Part shown: one piece after another, positions 25,821-35,500 of the stretch | How positions within the stretch are numbered: position 1 is the first letter of the stretch | Layout: every line of letters starts with the position of its first letter | Assembly: GCA_040007095.1 (NCBI GenBank) | Contig: JBDTVS010000241.1 | Coordinates: forward strand, 1-64,000 | Direction of reading: 5' to 3' | Length of the DNA: 64,000 bases | Origin: JBDTVS01 sp040007095 | Lineage (GTDB): Bacteria > Acidobacteriota > Vicinamibacteria > Vicinamibacterales > CAVVIG01 | Notes under the pieces: generated by a model | The model's database searches: none | Told to the model about the DNA's origin: nothing | Seen by the model: the letters and a program-made list of their open reading frames with translations, nothing else | Made by a program: the position numbers and the translations under genes

Positions 25821-28742
25821 GTGAAGCCAGCTGCGCTCGCCCCACTCGCCATTTGGCTGCTGCTCGCGGCTGCGCCGCCACTCCACGCGGCCGACGCCGA
25901 CAACCTCCTCACGGGCTACGCGCCGACGTCCTGGACCGACGGCGATGGTGTCCCGCTCGGTACGGTGTATTCGATCGGCCAGGATCGCGACGGCTATCTC
26001 TGGATTGCGACCGACGCGGGCCTGTTCAGGTTTGACGGCGTCCGTTTCACGCCGTGGGACAGCATCGGCGAGACGCCCCTGCCACGAACACCGGTGTCGG
26101 CGCTCTGGTTGGCCCGCGACGGCAGCATCTGGGCGGGCCTGCCGGGCGGAGTTCGTCACATACGCGGGGACCGTATCCGTCCGGAGGACCAGCCGCAAGG
26201 CATGCTGGGGTCTGTCACCGACCTGGTGGAGGATCACCACGGCACCGTCTGGGCGGTGAGCGACGGCGCCCTCTTCAGAGTGCAAGGGGGACGCTGGGAA
26301 TCGGTGCCTCTCCTGTGGAACGCCCGGGAAGCGCTGGTGCAGCGGCTGTTCGTCGGCAGCACGGGCAAGCTTTGGGTAACGAGCGCGCGAGGCGGCGTGT
26401 TCCAGTGGGTCGAGAAGACTGACAGCTTTGAGCGAATGGCCGAGGGCTTCACGTGGGACGTTCATGAGGACGGCAGCGGCAACATGTGGACGACGGATAT
26501 CGTCGCGGGATTCAAGCGGCTGGGCGCCCCAAGCCCCCGCCCGCACCCGTTCGCCGGGAGCGGTTACCGGCTGGCGCACGACCACGAGGGGAATCTTTGG
26601 ATTGCCACGCTCGGCGAAGGACTCTGGCGGGCACGCGTCGACGCGACAACCGCCGAGCGGATCATCGAGCGGACGGCGCTCCGCACGGGGCTCTCCAGCG
26701 ATTCGGTCCAATCACTGCTCGAGGACCGCGACGGAAATATCTGGGTGGGCACGACTGGCGGCCTGCATCGCCTCACACAACGGCGGCTCACGCCGATCGA
26801 GAACGTGGGGTTTGTCGTCGATGTCGCCCCCGGGGAGGACGGCGTCGAGGCTGGCACGACCAACGGGCTGATTCGGTTCCCGGCTTCCGCGATAGAGACG
26901 CCGGGTGTGCACCTGCTGCCTCGCGGCCCAGCGCTGCGCACGCTGTTTCGCGACGCGACCGGCACTCTGTGGCTCGGCACCAACGCCGCCGTCTGGCGGC
27001 TGAGCCACGGCGAATTCCTGCGCGTGCCGCTCCCCAAGCCTCCCTCGACCGCGATCACCGTCATCACGTCCGCCTCCAACGGCGGTGTCTGGCTTGGCTA
27101 TGACGGCTGGTTGTATCGATGGGACGGGCGGACGGTCACGCCGCTCGAACTCTCCACCCATCGAGAGGTGAAGACCATCTCGCAGGCGTACACAGACTCG
27201 TCCGGGCGTCTCTGGGTGGTCCACGACCTGGGCAAGATCGGCTTCGTGGACGCGGATAGCGCCTTTCATCCCATCGATGCCCGCGAAGGGCTCGCCGACG
27301 GCACGCAACCATTCTTCGAAGACCGCGACCACATCCTCTGGGTTGCCGGCCACCTGGGCATCAGCCGCGTCGCGAACGGATCGGTCGTCACGATCAACCG
27401 GGAAAATGGTCTGCCTGGCAGCCGCGTCTGGTCGATTGTCGAGGACGACGACCGGTACCTCTGGCTCAGCATGGACCGCGGACTATTGCGCGTCAGCCGC
27501 GACGAGATCGCGGCGCTGTTGGCCAATCGCGCGCACCGGCTGCAGTTCACGATCTACGACACGTCGGATGGCCTCGCCGGCGCGCCGCTCGGGAACATCC
27601 GCTCGGCGCGCGGCTCCGACGGCCGCTTGTGGTTTGTCAGAGGCGGCGGCCTGACCCGCGTCGATCCGCGCCGAATCGGCCTGACCACTCCACCAGTCAG
27701 CTCGACGGTCCGGATCGAGGCCGTCGTCGCCAACGAACGTCGGCTGACGCCAGACCCGCGCACCGCGCTTCCGGCCGGCACGAGACGCCTCCAAATCAGC
27801 TACACGACGGTCGCGCTCACGGCCTCGAACAAGATCCACTTCCGCTACCGGCTCGACGGTTTCGACACGGACTGGGTCGACGCCGGCACCCGCCGCCAAG
27901 CCTTCTACACGAACCTGTCGCCGCGCAGCTACCGATTTCGCGTGGAAGCCGACACCGAAAACGGCGCCTGGATGGCGTCGACCGCCTCATGGGACTTCGC
28001 CATCGAGCCGGCCTTCTACCAAACTACCTGGTTTTACGCCGCCTCGTTCGGTGTCGTCGTCCTGATCGTGGCGGGCGCCTGGCGGATCAGGCTGCGCCGC
28101 GTGCGGCGCGAATTCTCGCTCGTGCTGGTCGAGCGGGCGCGTCTCAGTCGCGAGATTCACGACACGCTCCTCCAGAGTCTCGTCGGAGTCGCCCTGCAGT
28201 TTGACGCCATCGCCAATGCCCTCGACAGCTCTTCGTCGGCCGCCCGGGATCAGCTCGTGCGAATTCGCCGGCACGTCGAGGCGTATATTCGCGAAGCGCG
28301 CCAGTCGATCTGGGATCTGCGGTCGCCGGTCCTCGAAAACCACGACCTCGCCACGGCGCTGCGCGACTTCGGCAAACGGGCGGCGGCCGGCACGCCGGTG
28401 CGATTCGCCGCGACGGTGGCGGGCACGCCCCGTCAGTGCTCGGCGAAAGTCGAGAATCAGCTGCTGCGAATCGGTCAAGAGGCTATCACCAACGCGGTCC
28501 GACACGCCGCCGCGACACGAATCGGCCTCGAACTGCGCTTCGACGATCACAGCGTCACGCTGCGCGTGTCGGACGACGGGCGCGGGTTCGAGTACGAGTG
28601 TTCGGCGCAGGCCGACAATCACTACGGGTTGACCACGATGCGGGAACGCGCCGGCGAGCTCGGGGCTCGATTCACGATCGATTCGGCAGCCGGCCGCGGC
28701 ACATCGGTCGAGACCGTGGTGCCGACCGGAGCGAGCGCCTGA
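25821..28742 (+). CDS. Propeller-type sensor histidine kinase (NarL/LuxR-class)
   Basis: A 973-residue membrane sensor. GTG at 25821 is chosen because it starts a signal peptide (VKPAALAPLAIWLLLAAAPP); the frame stays open to 25710. Domains in order are a periplasmic two-component-regulator beta-propeller pair (about 30-630; repeats such as DRDGYLWIATDAGLFRFDG), a Y_Y_Y domain (about 650-730), one transmembrane helix (about 738-756), HisKA_3 with the phospho-accepting His780 in SREIHDTLLQSL, and HATPase_c (NQLLRIGQEAITNAVRHA, VSDDGRGFEY). The LuxR-type response regulator 99 bp downstream is the probable partner. The ligand may be a carbohydrate, as for related Bacteroides sensors, but that is inference. 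Confidence 0.92.
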   Translation: MKPAALAPLAIWLLLAAAPPLHAADADNLLTGYAPTSWTDGDGVPLGTVYSIGQDRDGYLWIATDAGLFRFDGVRFTPWDSIGETPLPRTPVSALWLARDGSIWAGLPGGVRHIRGDRIRPEDQPQGMLGSVTDLVEDHHGTVWAVSDGALFRVQGGRWESVPLLWNAREALVQRLFVGSTGKLWVTSARGGVFQWVEKTDSFERMAEGFTWDVHEDGSGNMWTTDIVAGFKRLGAPSPRPHPFAGSGYRLAHDHEGNLWIATLGEGLWRARVDATTAERIIERTALRTGLSSDSVQSLLEDRDGNIWVGTTGGLHRLTQRRLTPIENVGFVVDVAPGEDGVEAGTTNGLIRFPASAIETPGVHLLPRGPALRTLFRDATGTLWLGTNAAVWRLSHGEFLRVPLPKPPSTAITVITSASNGGVWLGYDGWLYRWDGRTVTPLELSTHREVKTISQAYTDSSGRLWVVHDLGKIGFVDADSAFHPIDAREGLADGTQPFFEDRDHILWVAGHLGISRVANGSVVTINRENGLPGSRVWSIVEDDDRYLWLSMDRGLLRVSRDEIAALLANRAHRLQFTIYDTSDGLAGAPLGNIRSARGSDGRLWFVRGGGLTRVDPRRIGLTTPPVSSTVRIEAVVANERRLTPDPRTALPAGTRRLQISYTTVALTASNKIHFRYRLDGFDTDWVDAGTRRQAFYTNLSPRSYRFRVEADTENGAWMASTASWDFAIEPAFYQTTWFYAASFGVVVLIVAGAWRIRLRRVRREFSLVLVERARLSREIHDTLLQSLVGVALQFDAIANALDSSSSAARDQLVRIRRHVEAYIREARQSIWDLRSPVLENHDLATALRDFGKRAAAGTPVRFAATVAGTPRQCSAKVENQLLRIGQEAITNAVRHAAATRIGLELRFDDHSVTLRVSDDGRGFEYECSAQADNHYGLTTMRERAGELGARFTIDSAAGRGTSVETVVPTGASA

Positions 28743-28841
28743 AGCTGCCTCGTCATACACTCCATGCGACCCTTCGTTGCCCGCGATGTTTCGGGCTACA
28801 CCCGATCGGCCGGTAATAATCTGAGGAGACCGTCCGCGAGA

Positions 28842-29483
28842 ATGGCCAAATTCATGGAGTCGCCGGGGATTCGCGTGCTCTGCGTGGACGATCACCGCAT
28901 CGTGCGCGAGGGCATCGGGCTGATCATCGATCGCGAGATCGACATGCAGGTCGTCGGCTCCGCGGCGACGGGGGAAGAAGCCGTGGCCCTGTTCGCGCGC
29001 GAGCGGCCGGACGTCACACTGATGGATCTGCAGCTGCCGACGATGAGCGGCCTCGATGCCATTCAGGCGATTCGCCGCGAGGATCCGGACGCTCATATCA
29101 TCGTGCTGACGATGTATCAGGGCGACGAGGACATTCACCGCGCGCTGGCGGCCGGCGCGGCCACCTATCTACTGAAGGACACGCTCTCCGACGATCTGAT
29201 CCGGATCGTTCGCGAGGTGCACGCCGGGCGACGGCCGATTCGCGCCGACGTCAAGGCGCGGCTCGACGAGCGCGCCGCGGCGCCGACGCTGACGCCGCGC
29301 GAGATCCAGGTGATGGAACTGGTCGCCGAAGGACGACGGAACAAGGAGATCGCGTCCCTGCTCGGCATCAGCGAAGAGACGGTCCAGGTTCACTTGAAGA
29401 ACATCTTCGCGAAGTTGAAAGTGAGCGAGCGGACGGCCGCCCTCAATGTTGCGCTGCGCCGCGGCATCGTGCACATCAAGTAG
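28842..29483 (+). CDS. LuxR/NarL-type response regulator
   Basis: A 213-residue regulator with an N-terminal receiver (VLCVDDHRIVREG; phosphorylated Asp62 in VTLMDLQLP; conserved Thr in IIVLTMY; Lys in TYLLKD) and a C-terminal LuxR helix-turn-helix (LTPREIQVMELVAEGRRNKE, then IASLLGISEETVQVHLKNIF). ATG at 28842 is preferred; upstream starts add an unconserved leader. It follows the propeller histidine kinase on the same strand and should be phosphorylated by it. Targets are unknown; NarL-type proteins usually bind short inverted repeats, unlike the direct repeats found in the 41-57 kb island. Confidence 0.92.
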   Translation: MAKFMESPGIRVLCVDDHRIVREGIGLIIDREIDMQVVGSAATGEEAVALFARERPDVTLMDLQLPTMSGLDAIQAIRREDPDAHIIVLTMYQGDEDIHRALAAGAATYLLKDTLSDDLIRIVREVHAGRRPIRADVKARLDERAAAPTLTPREIQVMELVAEGRRNKEIASLLGISEETVQVHLKNIFAKLKVSERTAALNVALRRGIVHIK

Positions 29484-29562
29484 GGCAGGTCGGACCCGAC
29501 CTGCCGGGCCCACCAGCCTGACCTGCCCCAACCCGCCCACCAGCCCGACCGGCCAGCGTCAA

Positions 29563-29718
29563 GACCCGTTCAGAAATATAGGTGCCATTCTGGCCACCGA
29601 TGCATCCCGCCGGGCTTCGTTGCTCGTCGCTTACATACGCCCGGTATGCGCGCTCCTTGCGCCTCGCCGGGCGGGCGCCTCGGCGCCCATAATTGGCACC
29701 TTTATTCCTGAACGGGTC
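29563..29718. repeat. Dispersed palindromic element, copy B
   Basis: About 156 bp with arms GACCCGTTCAGAAATATAGG... (29563-29587) and TGGCACCTTTATTCCTGAAC... (29694-29718) complementary to each other. The core matches copy A almost base for base. The element ends one base from the stop codon of the minus-strand barrel-like gene. Confidence 0.75.
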
Positions 29719-29719
29719 C

Positions 29720-30235
29720 TTACCGTCGCAGGACGAAGCCGGTGAGCATGCTCACGCGCGTCCCGTACTTCGACGGGACGACGGCGAAGTTCATGGGTAC
29801 GTTGACGACGCCGGCGCGGAAGGTGACCCCTGCCGACAGGACGAGCGCCGCGCCTCCGGGCGTGAGGTTGGGTCCGATGCCGAACTCGGCCCCTTCTCGC
29901 GTCCGAAAGCCGACCAGCCAGCTGATGCTGGGAATAGCCACGCCCTGATCGAGCCCGCCAACGAGCATCACCCATTCGTTCAGCACCGTCGGGCCGGCCT
30001 CCTTGCTGTAGAACTGCCGTTCGAATTGCCACCCGAACTGAGAGATCGCCGAGTCGACTTTGATATCGCGCTGCTTGAGTTGCTCGACGATCCCGTCGCT
30101 CAGCGACGTAAAGCCGAAGCGGGGTCCGGACAGACTGACCGTGCGGGCCAACGGGGGAAGCGGGGGCGCTGACTGTGCAGAGGCGGAGACCGCGAGGCCG
30201 AGACATGCGAGCGCGGCGAGGACAAGGCGTTTCAT
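29720..30235 (-). CDS. Small exported beta-rich protein, possible outer-membrane protein
   Basis: A 171-residue protein. The start at 30235 has GGAGG six bases upstream and opens a signal peptide (MKRLVLAALACLGLAVSASA) cleaved before QSAPP. The mature part has alternating polar and apolar strands: SGPRFGFTSLSDGIVEQLKQ, SAISQFGWQFERQFYS, WVMLVGGLDQGVAIPSISWL and NVPMNFAVVPSKYGTRVSML. This suggests a small beta-barrel or beta-sandwich. The family is not recognised. It lies downstream of the wHTH-TPR regulator gene on the same strand, with an imperfect TTCAG repeat 59 bp upstream of its start. Confidence 0.7.
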   Translation of the reverse strand: MKRLVLAALACLGLAVSASAQSAPPLPPLARTVSLSGPRFGFTSLSDGIVEQLKQRDIKVDSAISQFGWQFERQFYSKEAGPTVLNEWVMLVGGLDQGVAIPSISWLVGFRTREGAEFGIGPNLTPGGAALVLSAGVTFRAGVVNVPMNFAVVPSKYGTRVSMLTGFVLRR

Positions 30236-30293
30236 ATCGAACCTCCTGCCGCTAACGGTAGGTGGAACGCCTTGGGATGTCCTGCCGAACGGC

Positions 30294-30309
30294 CTGAAGA
30301 GTCCTGAAT
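30294..30309 (-). promoter_or_regulatory. Imperfect TTCAG direct repeat (weak sixth site)
   Basis: On the minus strand ATTCAG, four bases, then CTTCAG: the same half-sites as the island boxes at 41-57 kb but with 10-bp instead of 11-bp pitch. No -10-like hexamer lies 22 bp downstream. It precedes the small beta-rich protein gene by 59 bp. Confidence 0.25.
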
Positions 30310-30318
30310 CTTTCGCAG

Positions 30319-30469
30319 CCCGTGGTGAAAGTCCGTTGTCGCACCGAGGCGAACGATGCGCCCGGATCCCAAGGCGCGAAACGCGAGAATACCGGGAGCT
30401 TTTGAGCGGTGAGCAACGCCGCGAGGCGGGATGCAGCGCTCCCGCATGCAGACGGACTTTCACCACGGG
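30319..30469. repeat. Dispersed palindromic element, copy C (inverted)
   Basis: About 151 bp. Arms CCCGTGGTGAAAGTCCGT (30319-30336) and ACGGACTTTCACCACGGG (30452-30469) are perfect 18-bp inverted repeats, unrelated in sequence to the arms of copies A and B. The core (ATACCGGGAG... GAGCAACGCC, GGCGGGATGCA) is the reverse-orientation match of the A/B core. It ends four bases from the stop codon of the wHTH-TPR gene. Confidence 0.72.
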
Positions 30470-30473
30470 CGGT

Positions 30474-31943
30474 TCAGGCGGCCCGATTCCGCACACGCGA
30501 GAGCGCGGGTCCCCACAGCCCGGGGTCGTCGAGCGCGCGAAGGATCGGCTCAATCGGGAGAAGCCACCCGGCGCTGCCGGGCGGCGCGTTCGCCAACGCC
30601 TCGTGCACGAGCACCGATGCCTCGCCCGGCGCGCCGGAGAGCACGAGCTGAGCCGCGCGCGAAAAGGCGAAATCAACCGACACCGACACGGCGTTTCTCT
30701 CGCGGTCGATTGGACCCGCTGCGAGGACCGCGGCTGCAGGATGGAGGAGGGCGTTGACTGCGGCCAACCCGACGCGCGCCATCGGATGCATCGCCACGCG
30801 CGCCATGGCCTGCTCAAATGCTTCCCCGGCGGCGATGAGATTCCCTTGTCTCATCTTCAACGCCCCGATGGCGTACCACGTATTCGCGCTGCACTCGCGC
30901 GCGTAGAGATGACCGCTGCCTTCGTTTGACAACTCCCGATCGAACTCCTCGAGCGCACGCGGCTCGTCCCCTCGCGCCAGGTGGATCAGACCAAGGAGCC
31001 AGTGAAGGGCAACGCCGCTGAATCGAGGCGCCGTGGCGTGCGGCCCCCGTTGCGCCGCAAGCCCGGCCATCAACTCTCGTTCGGCTTCCGGAAGCGCTTG
31101 CCGCGCGACGTGCACGGACGCCGCCAGCCAGTGCGCGAGGGGAAAGCCGGGAAGCAGCGCGAGTGCCCGCTGCGCTTCTCGAAGGCGCTCCTCCCCCCAG
31201 CTCGCGTACGACAGGCGAAGACGATGACGCCAGTTGTCCGCTTCGAGGGCGACCGCCCGCCGCGAGGCCGCGAGCGCGTCGGCGTGATTGCCGGTCCGCT
31301 CGAGCACGAACCCAAGCGTGACCCAGGCCTCGCCGTATTGCGGGTCGAGACGACACGCCTCGGTGGCATGATGAAGAGCGGTCGCCAGCGCGTCCGCGTC
31401 GGGGACGGGGTCAGATCTCGTCATCTCGAACTGCATCGCGCACGCGTTGGCCAGGCCGACATGCGCCGACGCTTGATGCGGCACGTGGGTCAGGACGCCT
31501 GAGAAGACCGCGCGGGCGTGGACGATCTGATCGTGCTCGAGCGTCTCGAGTGCGGCGCGACCCTCGATCCACGCGCGATGCGGAGCGAGCAGCGCATCGA
31601 GCGCTTCGTTGGTTTCGCGGCGTTCGACCCGCGTGACCTCCGCGGCAAAGCGGTAGCCGCGACGCGCCAGGGTTTCGATGTAGCGCTGCCCCGCCGCCAC
31701 GGTGAGGGCGCGGCGAAGACCCGAAATCGCCTGCTCGACGCTGTTGTCGGTGACCGCGACGTCCTGCCAGGCCGCTTCAATCAGCGTGTCTTTGGAAAGG
31801 ACCTGTCCCGCCTTCAACAGGAACAAATGCAGCAGCTCGATCTGTCGTGCGCTGAGCACGACCGGCTCGCTGTCTCGAGACAGCCGCTTCGTCCTGGTGT
31901 CGAACTGAAACGGACCGAACGCGAGGATGTCGCCGGGGGCCAC
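30474..31943 (-). CDS. Winged-helix (OmpR/CadC-type) regulator with TPR domain
   Basis: A 489-residue protein. Residues 1-105 form an OmpR/PhoB-type winged helix: FGPFQFDTRTKRLSRDSEPV, LSARQIELLHLFLLKAGQVL, DNSVEQAISGLRRALTVAAG and YIETLARRGYRFA, the last being the wing. There is no receiver domain and no obvious transmembrane helix between this and the TPR-like repeats that fill residues 130-480 (YGEAWVTLGFVLERTGNHAD and others). Acidobacteria carry many such one-component wHTH-TPR regulators. OmpR-type winged helices bind direct repeats with about 11-bp pitch, the layout of the boxes in the 41-57 kb island, but there is no direct evidence that this regulator binds them. Confidence 0.85.
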   Translation of the reverse strand: MAPGDILAFGPFQFDTRTKRLSRDSEPVVLSARQIELLHLFLLKAGQVLSKDTLIEAAWQDVAVTDNSVEQAISGLRRALTVAAGQRYIETLARRGYRFAAEVTRVERRETNEALDALLAPHRAWIEGRAALETLEHDQIVHARAVFSGVLTHVPHQASAHVGLANACAMQFEMTRSDPVPDADALATALHHATEACRLDPQYGEAWVTLGFVLERTGNHADALAASRRAVALEADNWRHRLRLSYASWGEERLREAQRALALLPGFPLAHWLAASVHVARQALPEAERELMAGLAAQRGPHATAPRFSGVALHWLLGLIHLARGDEPRALEEFDRELSNEGSGHLYARECSANTWYAIGALKMRQGNLIAAGEAFEQAMARVAMHPMARVGLAAVNALLHPAAAVLAAGPIDRERNAVSVSVDFAFSRAAQLVLSGAPGEASVLVHEALANAPPGSAGWLLPIEPILRALDDPGLWGPALSRVRNRAA

Positions 31944-32154
31944 GCCGCGATTCTACAGATGAAACGGGGCGAAGGCGGCAGAGCCTGGCGGGGGCGCGGC
32001 TGACGTCGGGCCCGCGCGCTGGTTGGCGCGGCGTGAAGAGGTGCACGCCGTGAATCTCAACCGGCCGAATATTCTGCCAGGACCCGCCGGTGGTCTCGCT
32101 CCAGCGTCTCACCAGTCCTACCTGCCTCACCTCCCCTGCCCACTCGACGAGCCG

Positions 32155-32409
32155 TCAGTCGACCTCTCGCTTGATCCTGGCTTCGCCCCCCAACTTCGAG
32201 GCGATGCTCGCGAGGATCGACAGCACCACCACCGACAGGATGGTCGCCACGATGGCGTACGTGTAGAGGCCGGTCAGTCCATTGGCGTCACCCAGCGCTT
32301 CCTTGATGGTGGCTTTGATCGCCTCGTTCCACGCCAGCGCGGCCACGAGCCCCAAGGATGCCGAGGCCAACGTGATCATGGTCTGGACGAATACTCGCGC
32401 GTCGCGCAT
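32155..32409 (-). CDS. DUF5654-family small membrane protein
   Basis: An 84-residue protein with two transmembrane helices, FVQTMITLASASLGLVAALA and YAIVATILSVVVLSILASIA, joined by a short polar loop containing WNEAIKATIKEAL. The LAWNEAI motif after the first helix is typical of DUF5654. It has no signal peptide or catalytic motif and its role is unknown. It lies between the wHTH-TPR gene and the large TonB receptor gene on the same strand, with over 90 bp on both sides, so it is probably transcribed on its own. Confidence 0.72.
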   Translation of the reverse strand: MRDARVFVQTMITLASASLGLVAALAWNEAIKATIKEALGDANGLTGLYTYAIVATILSVVVLSILASIASKLGGEARIKREVD

Positions 32410-32500
32410 ACACTCTTCTCCCCAATCCGAACGGACCCCGCGTCCGCCGTGGAGATCGTGTGACGCCTTGCTTCGTCCGTCAAGGGTGACGAGCGGTGTT

Positions 32501-35500
32501 TCAGAAGTCGAACTGGACGCTGATCTTCGCGAAGCGCGCCGTCAAAATGGACGTCGGCACCCGCCAGCCGGTCGCGGTCGCGTTCGCATAGCTCGGGTTT
32601 TCGGTCAGCACGGTGCTCACGTTGAACAGGTTGTACAGGTCAAGATTGATCGAGGCGCGTGTACCGGTCAGCTTGAGAACCTTCGCAAATCGGATATCCA
32701 GCTGGTTCAACCGCTCGCCGAACAGGGAGCCCGGCGGGACGAGATTCACCGTGACGTTTGCCGCGCCGCCCGTCAAATCCCGCCCGAGCGAGGGCCGCAC
32801 GGCGGCGTTCAACACCACCTGGTTCGCCGCCAGCTGCGGGCCGGGCAGGCTTTGGAACGAGCCGCTCACCGCGACATCGACTTTCGGCAGGTTGTACGAT
32901 CCGAGGAACTTGATCTGGGTCAGGAAATCCGTGACCTGGTGGCAATACGGCAGACCGAGCGGGCTGATTTCCGGCAGCTGGGCGAGAATCTCGCAGTTGT
33001 CGGTCACCGTGCGCCCGGTGCTGATGCCGCCCTGCAGCAACAGACCGCCGCGCAGCCGCGCGTTGACCGCCAGGTCCACGCCGTTCCAGCGCTGCACCTG
33101 ATTGCCGTAGCTGCTCGCCGAAGTGAAGTAGTTGTCGGCGGCCACAATCTTGTTGGGGTCGTACAGGCCCGCGATGGTATAGCCGCCTCCGTCGGGCAAC
33201 CGCGCGTCGAGCGGCGCGGTCACATTGAACGGCGAAAAATCGCTGGCCGCGAGGGCGCGGTTGTCGGTGACCGCGAAATTGCCGTACCAGCGGCGGAAGT
33301 AGCCGAAATCGATCGAGACGCGCGGCGCGATCTGATGTTGCACGCCAGCGGACAACTCCCAGTTATAGGGCCGGACGCCGTAGCCGTTCAGCACCGAGGG
33401 ATCGACGGTCACGCTGGGCGTCGGTTTCCCGAAATTGAGATCGGCCATCGCGAAGCAGCGATCACCCCCGGTCGCGAGGAAGTTCTGGTCGGCGGGGTTC
33501 GTCAAATCGCAGTCCGGCACGAAATTGCGGTTGCCATCGGACCAGTTCCGCGTGACGAAGTTCGCCAGGCGATTGACTGGCGACAGCGCATCGCCGTAGG
33601 TCCCCTGCACGCCCTGCGCAATCAGATACTTGTTCGCGCCGAATCGCAGCGCGGTCTTGCCGTTTCCGAACACGTCGTACACCGCCGTGACCCGCGGCGT
33701 CACATCCTTCCAATTCACCAGCTGCGTCTCCGGCAGGTCGAGATTGCGAGCCGGCACGAGCGGCGCGGGGCCGAGATGCTGCGCCGGAATGTAGATGCTC
33801 AGATAGTCGTAGCGGATCCCGAGGTTCAGCGTGAGCTGACTGAGCGTCCAGCGATCCTGCACGAACAAGCCGATGCCCGCCGGCTGGCGCTGCGCCTTCT
33901 GGTACGGCGTCGTGCGCTCGGTCAGCTGATTGGGCACGCCGTTGTTGAAGCGGTAGCTCAAGTGATAGATGTTGTCGTCGAGCGACTCGTCGCGGACGAC
34001 GATCGTGTCGGCGAAGCCGGTCTTGAACGCATGCGCTCCGGTGACGTACGAGACCGACGTCATCACGTCGAAATTGCGGCCGTAGGTGTTCTGGAACGGT
34101 TGAGTGAACGTGGCGCCACCGATCCCGCCGCCGTGATACTGCAGACCGGCCGGCGCCCCGTTGACCGACGCCTGTTCGACCACGTGAATCAGCGTCAGGA
34201 ACGGATCCCCCGTCGGTGTCGCGTTGTACTTGTAGTTCTCCCCTCGCCAGCCGCCCCGCGCCTCGAACAGCAGCCGGTTGGTTACGGGTGAGGTCCAGGC
34301 GAAGGTCGCCATCCGCTGAATCGGATACTTGATTTCGATCGCCGCCTCCGGCGAGGAGGTCGCCGACACATTGGCGCACTGGCAGCGCCATTGGTCGTCG
34401 ACAAAGGCGCTGAACTTGTTCTTGGGGTTCGCCTGCCACGTCAGCCGCAGGTTGACGCTGCGCTGATAGGCGTCCAGGTAGGCCGGCCTCGTGAGGTCCG
34501 GATCGTAGGTCCAGATGTCGGCGATGCCCGCGTTCTTGTTGTAGAACATGCCACCGACATAGTTCTGCGTCTTCACCCATCGGGCCGATCCGTAGAACCA
34601 CAGCCGATCTCGCAGCAGCGGCCCACCGAGCCCGGGGTTGACGTCGTAATTCAGCTTGATCGAGTTGGGCGTGCGCAGGCCGCTCTCCTGCAGCGACTGC
34701 GTGTAATTGTTGCCCTGGAACTTGTCGTTCACCGCGGTGCCGAAGAGCGATCCCTTCAGCTGATTGCCGCCTTCCTTCGGAATCATGTTGATCCGCACGC
34801 CGCCGGTCTGCTGATCCGCCGACCCGGACGAGTAATCGACGGCCACTTCCTGGGTGCTGCCCATGTTGGCCAGGAAATTACTGGCCTGCCCGGCCAGCTC
34901 CGAGTTGGCCGTCGACAGGCCGTCGATCATCACCCGCTGGTCGTTGCCGGAACCGCCGTGGATGGTGATGGAGCCGCCCGTCGTGTTGATGATGTTGGTG
35001 CCGCCGACATCCTGGTTGGTGATGTTCATCCCCGGGATCAGAATCGCGGTCGTCAGCGGCGTCCGGCCGGTTGGAATGCCCGTCAACACCTCCTGCCCGA
35101 GCACGCGCTGTTTGGATCCGTTCTGCACGTCGACAATCGGCGCCTCGCTGGTGACCGTGATCGTCTCGTTGATCGATCCCACGCGCAGCTCCGCGTTGAC
35201 AGTCGCCGCGAACGACCCGCTGAGCTCGATGCCGTCACGCTTGATCGTGGTGAACCCGGAGAGCGTGAACGTCACGGCGTAGGTGCCGGGCCGCAGGTCG
35301 ACGATCCGGAATTGGCCCGTGTCGTCGGCAACGACCGAGCGCGTCTTCTCGATGAGGGCCGGGCTCGACGCCTCGACCGTGACGCCCGGAAGCACGGCGC
35401 CGGATGTGTCCTTCACGACACCAGCGATGGAGGCCTGGGCGCGCACGAGCCCAGGAAATCCCACCACCAGCACAGCGGCGAACACCAACAGTCTGACAAT

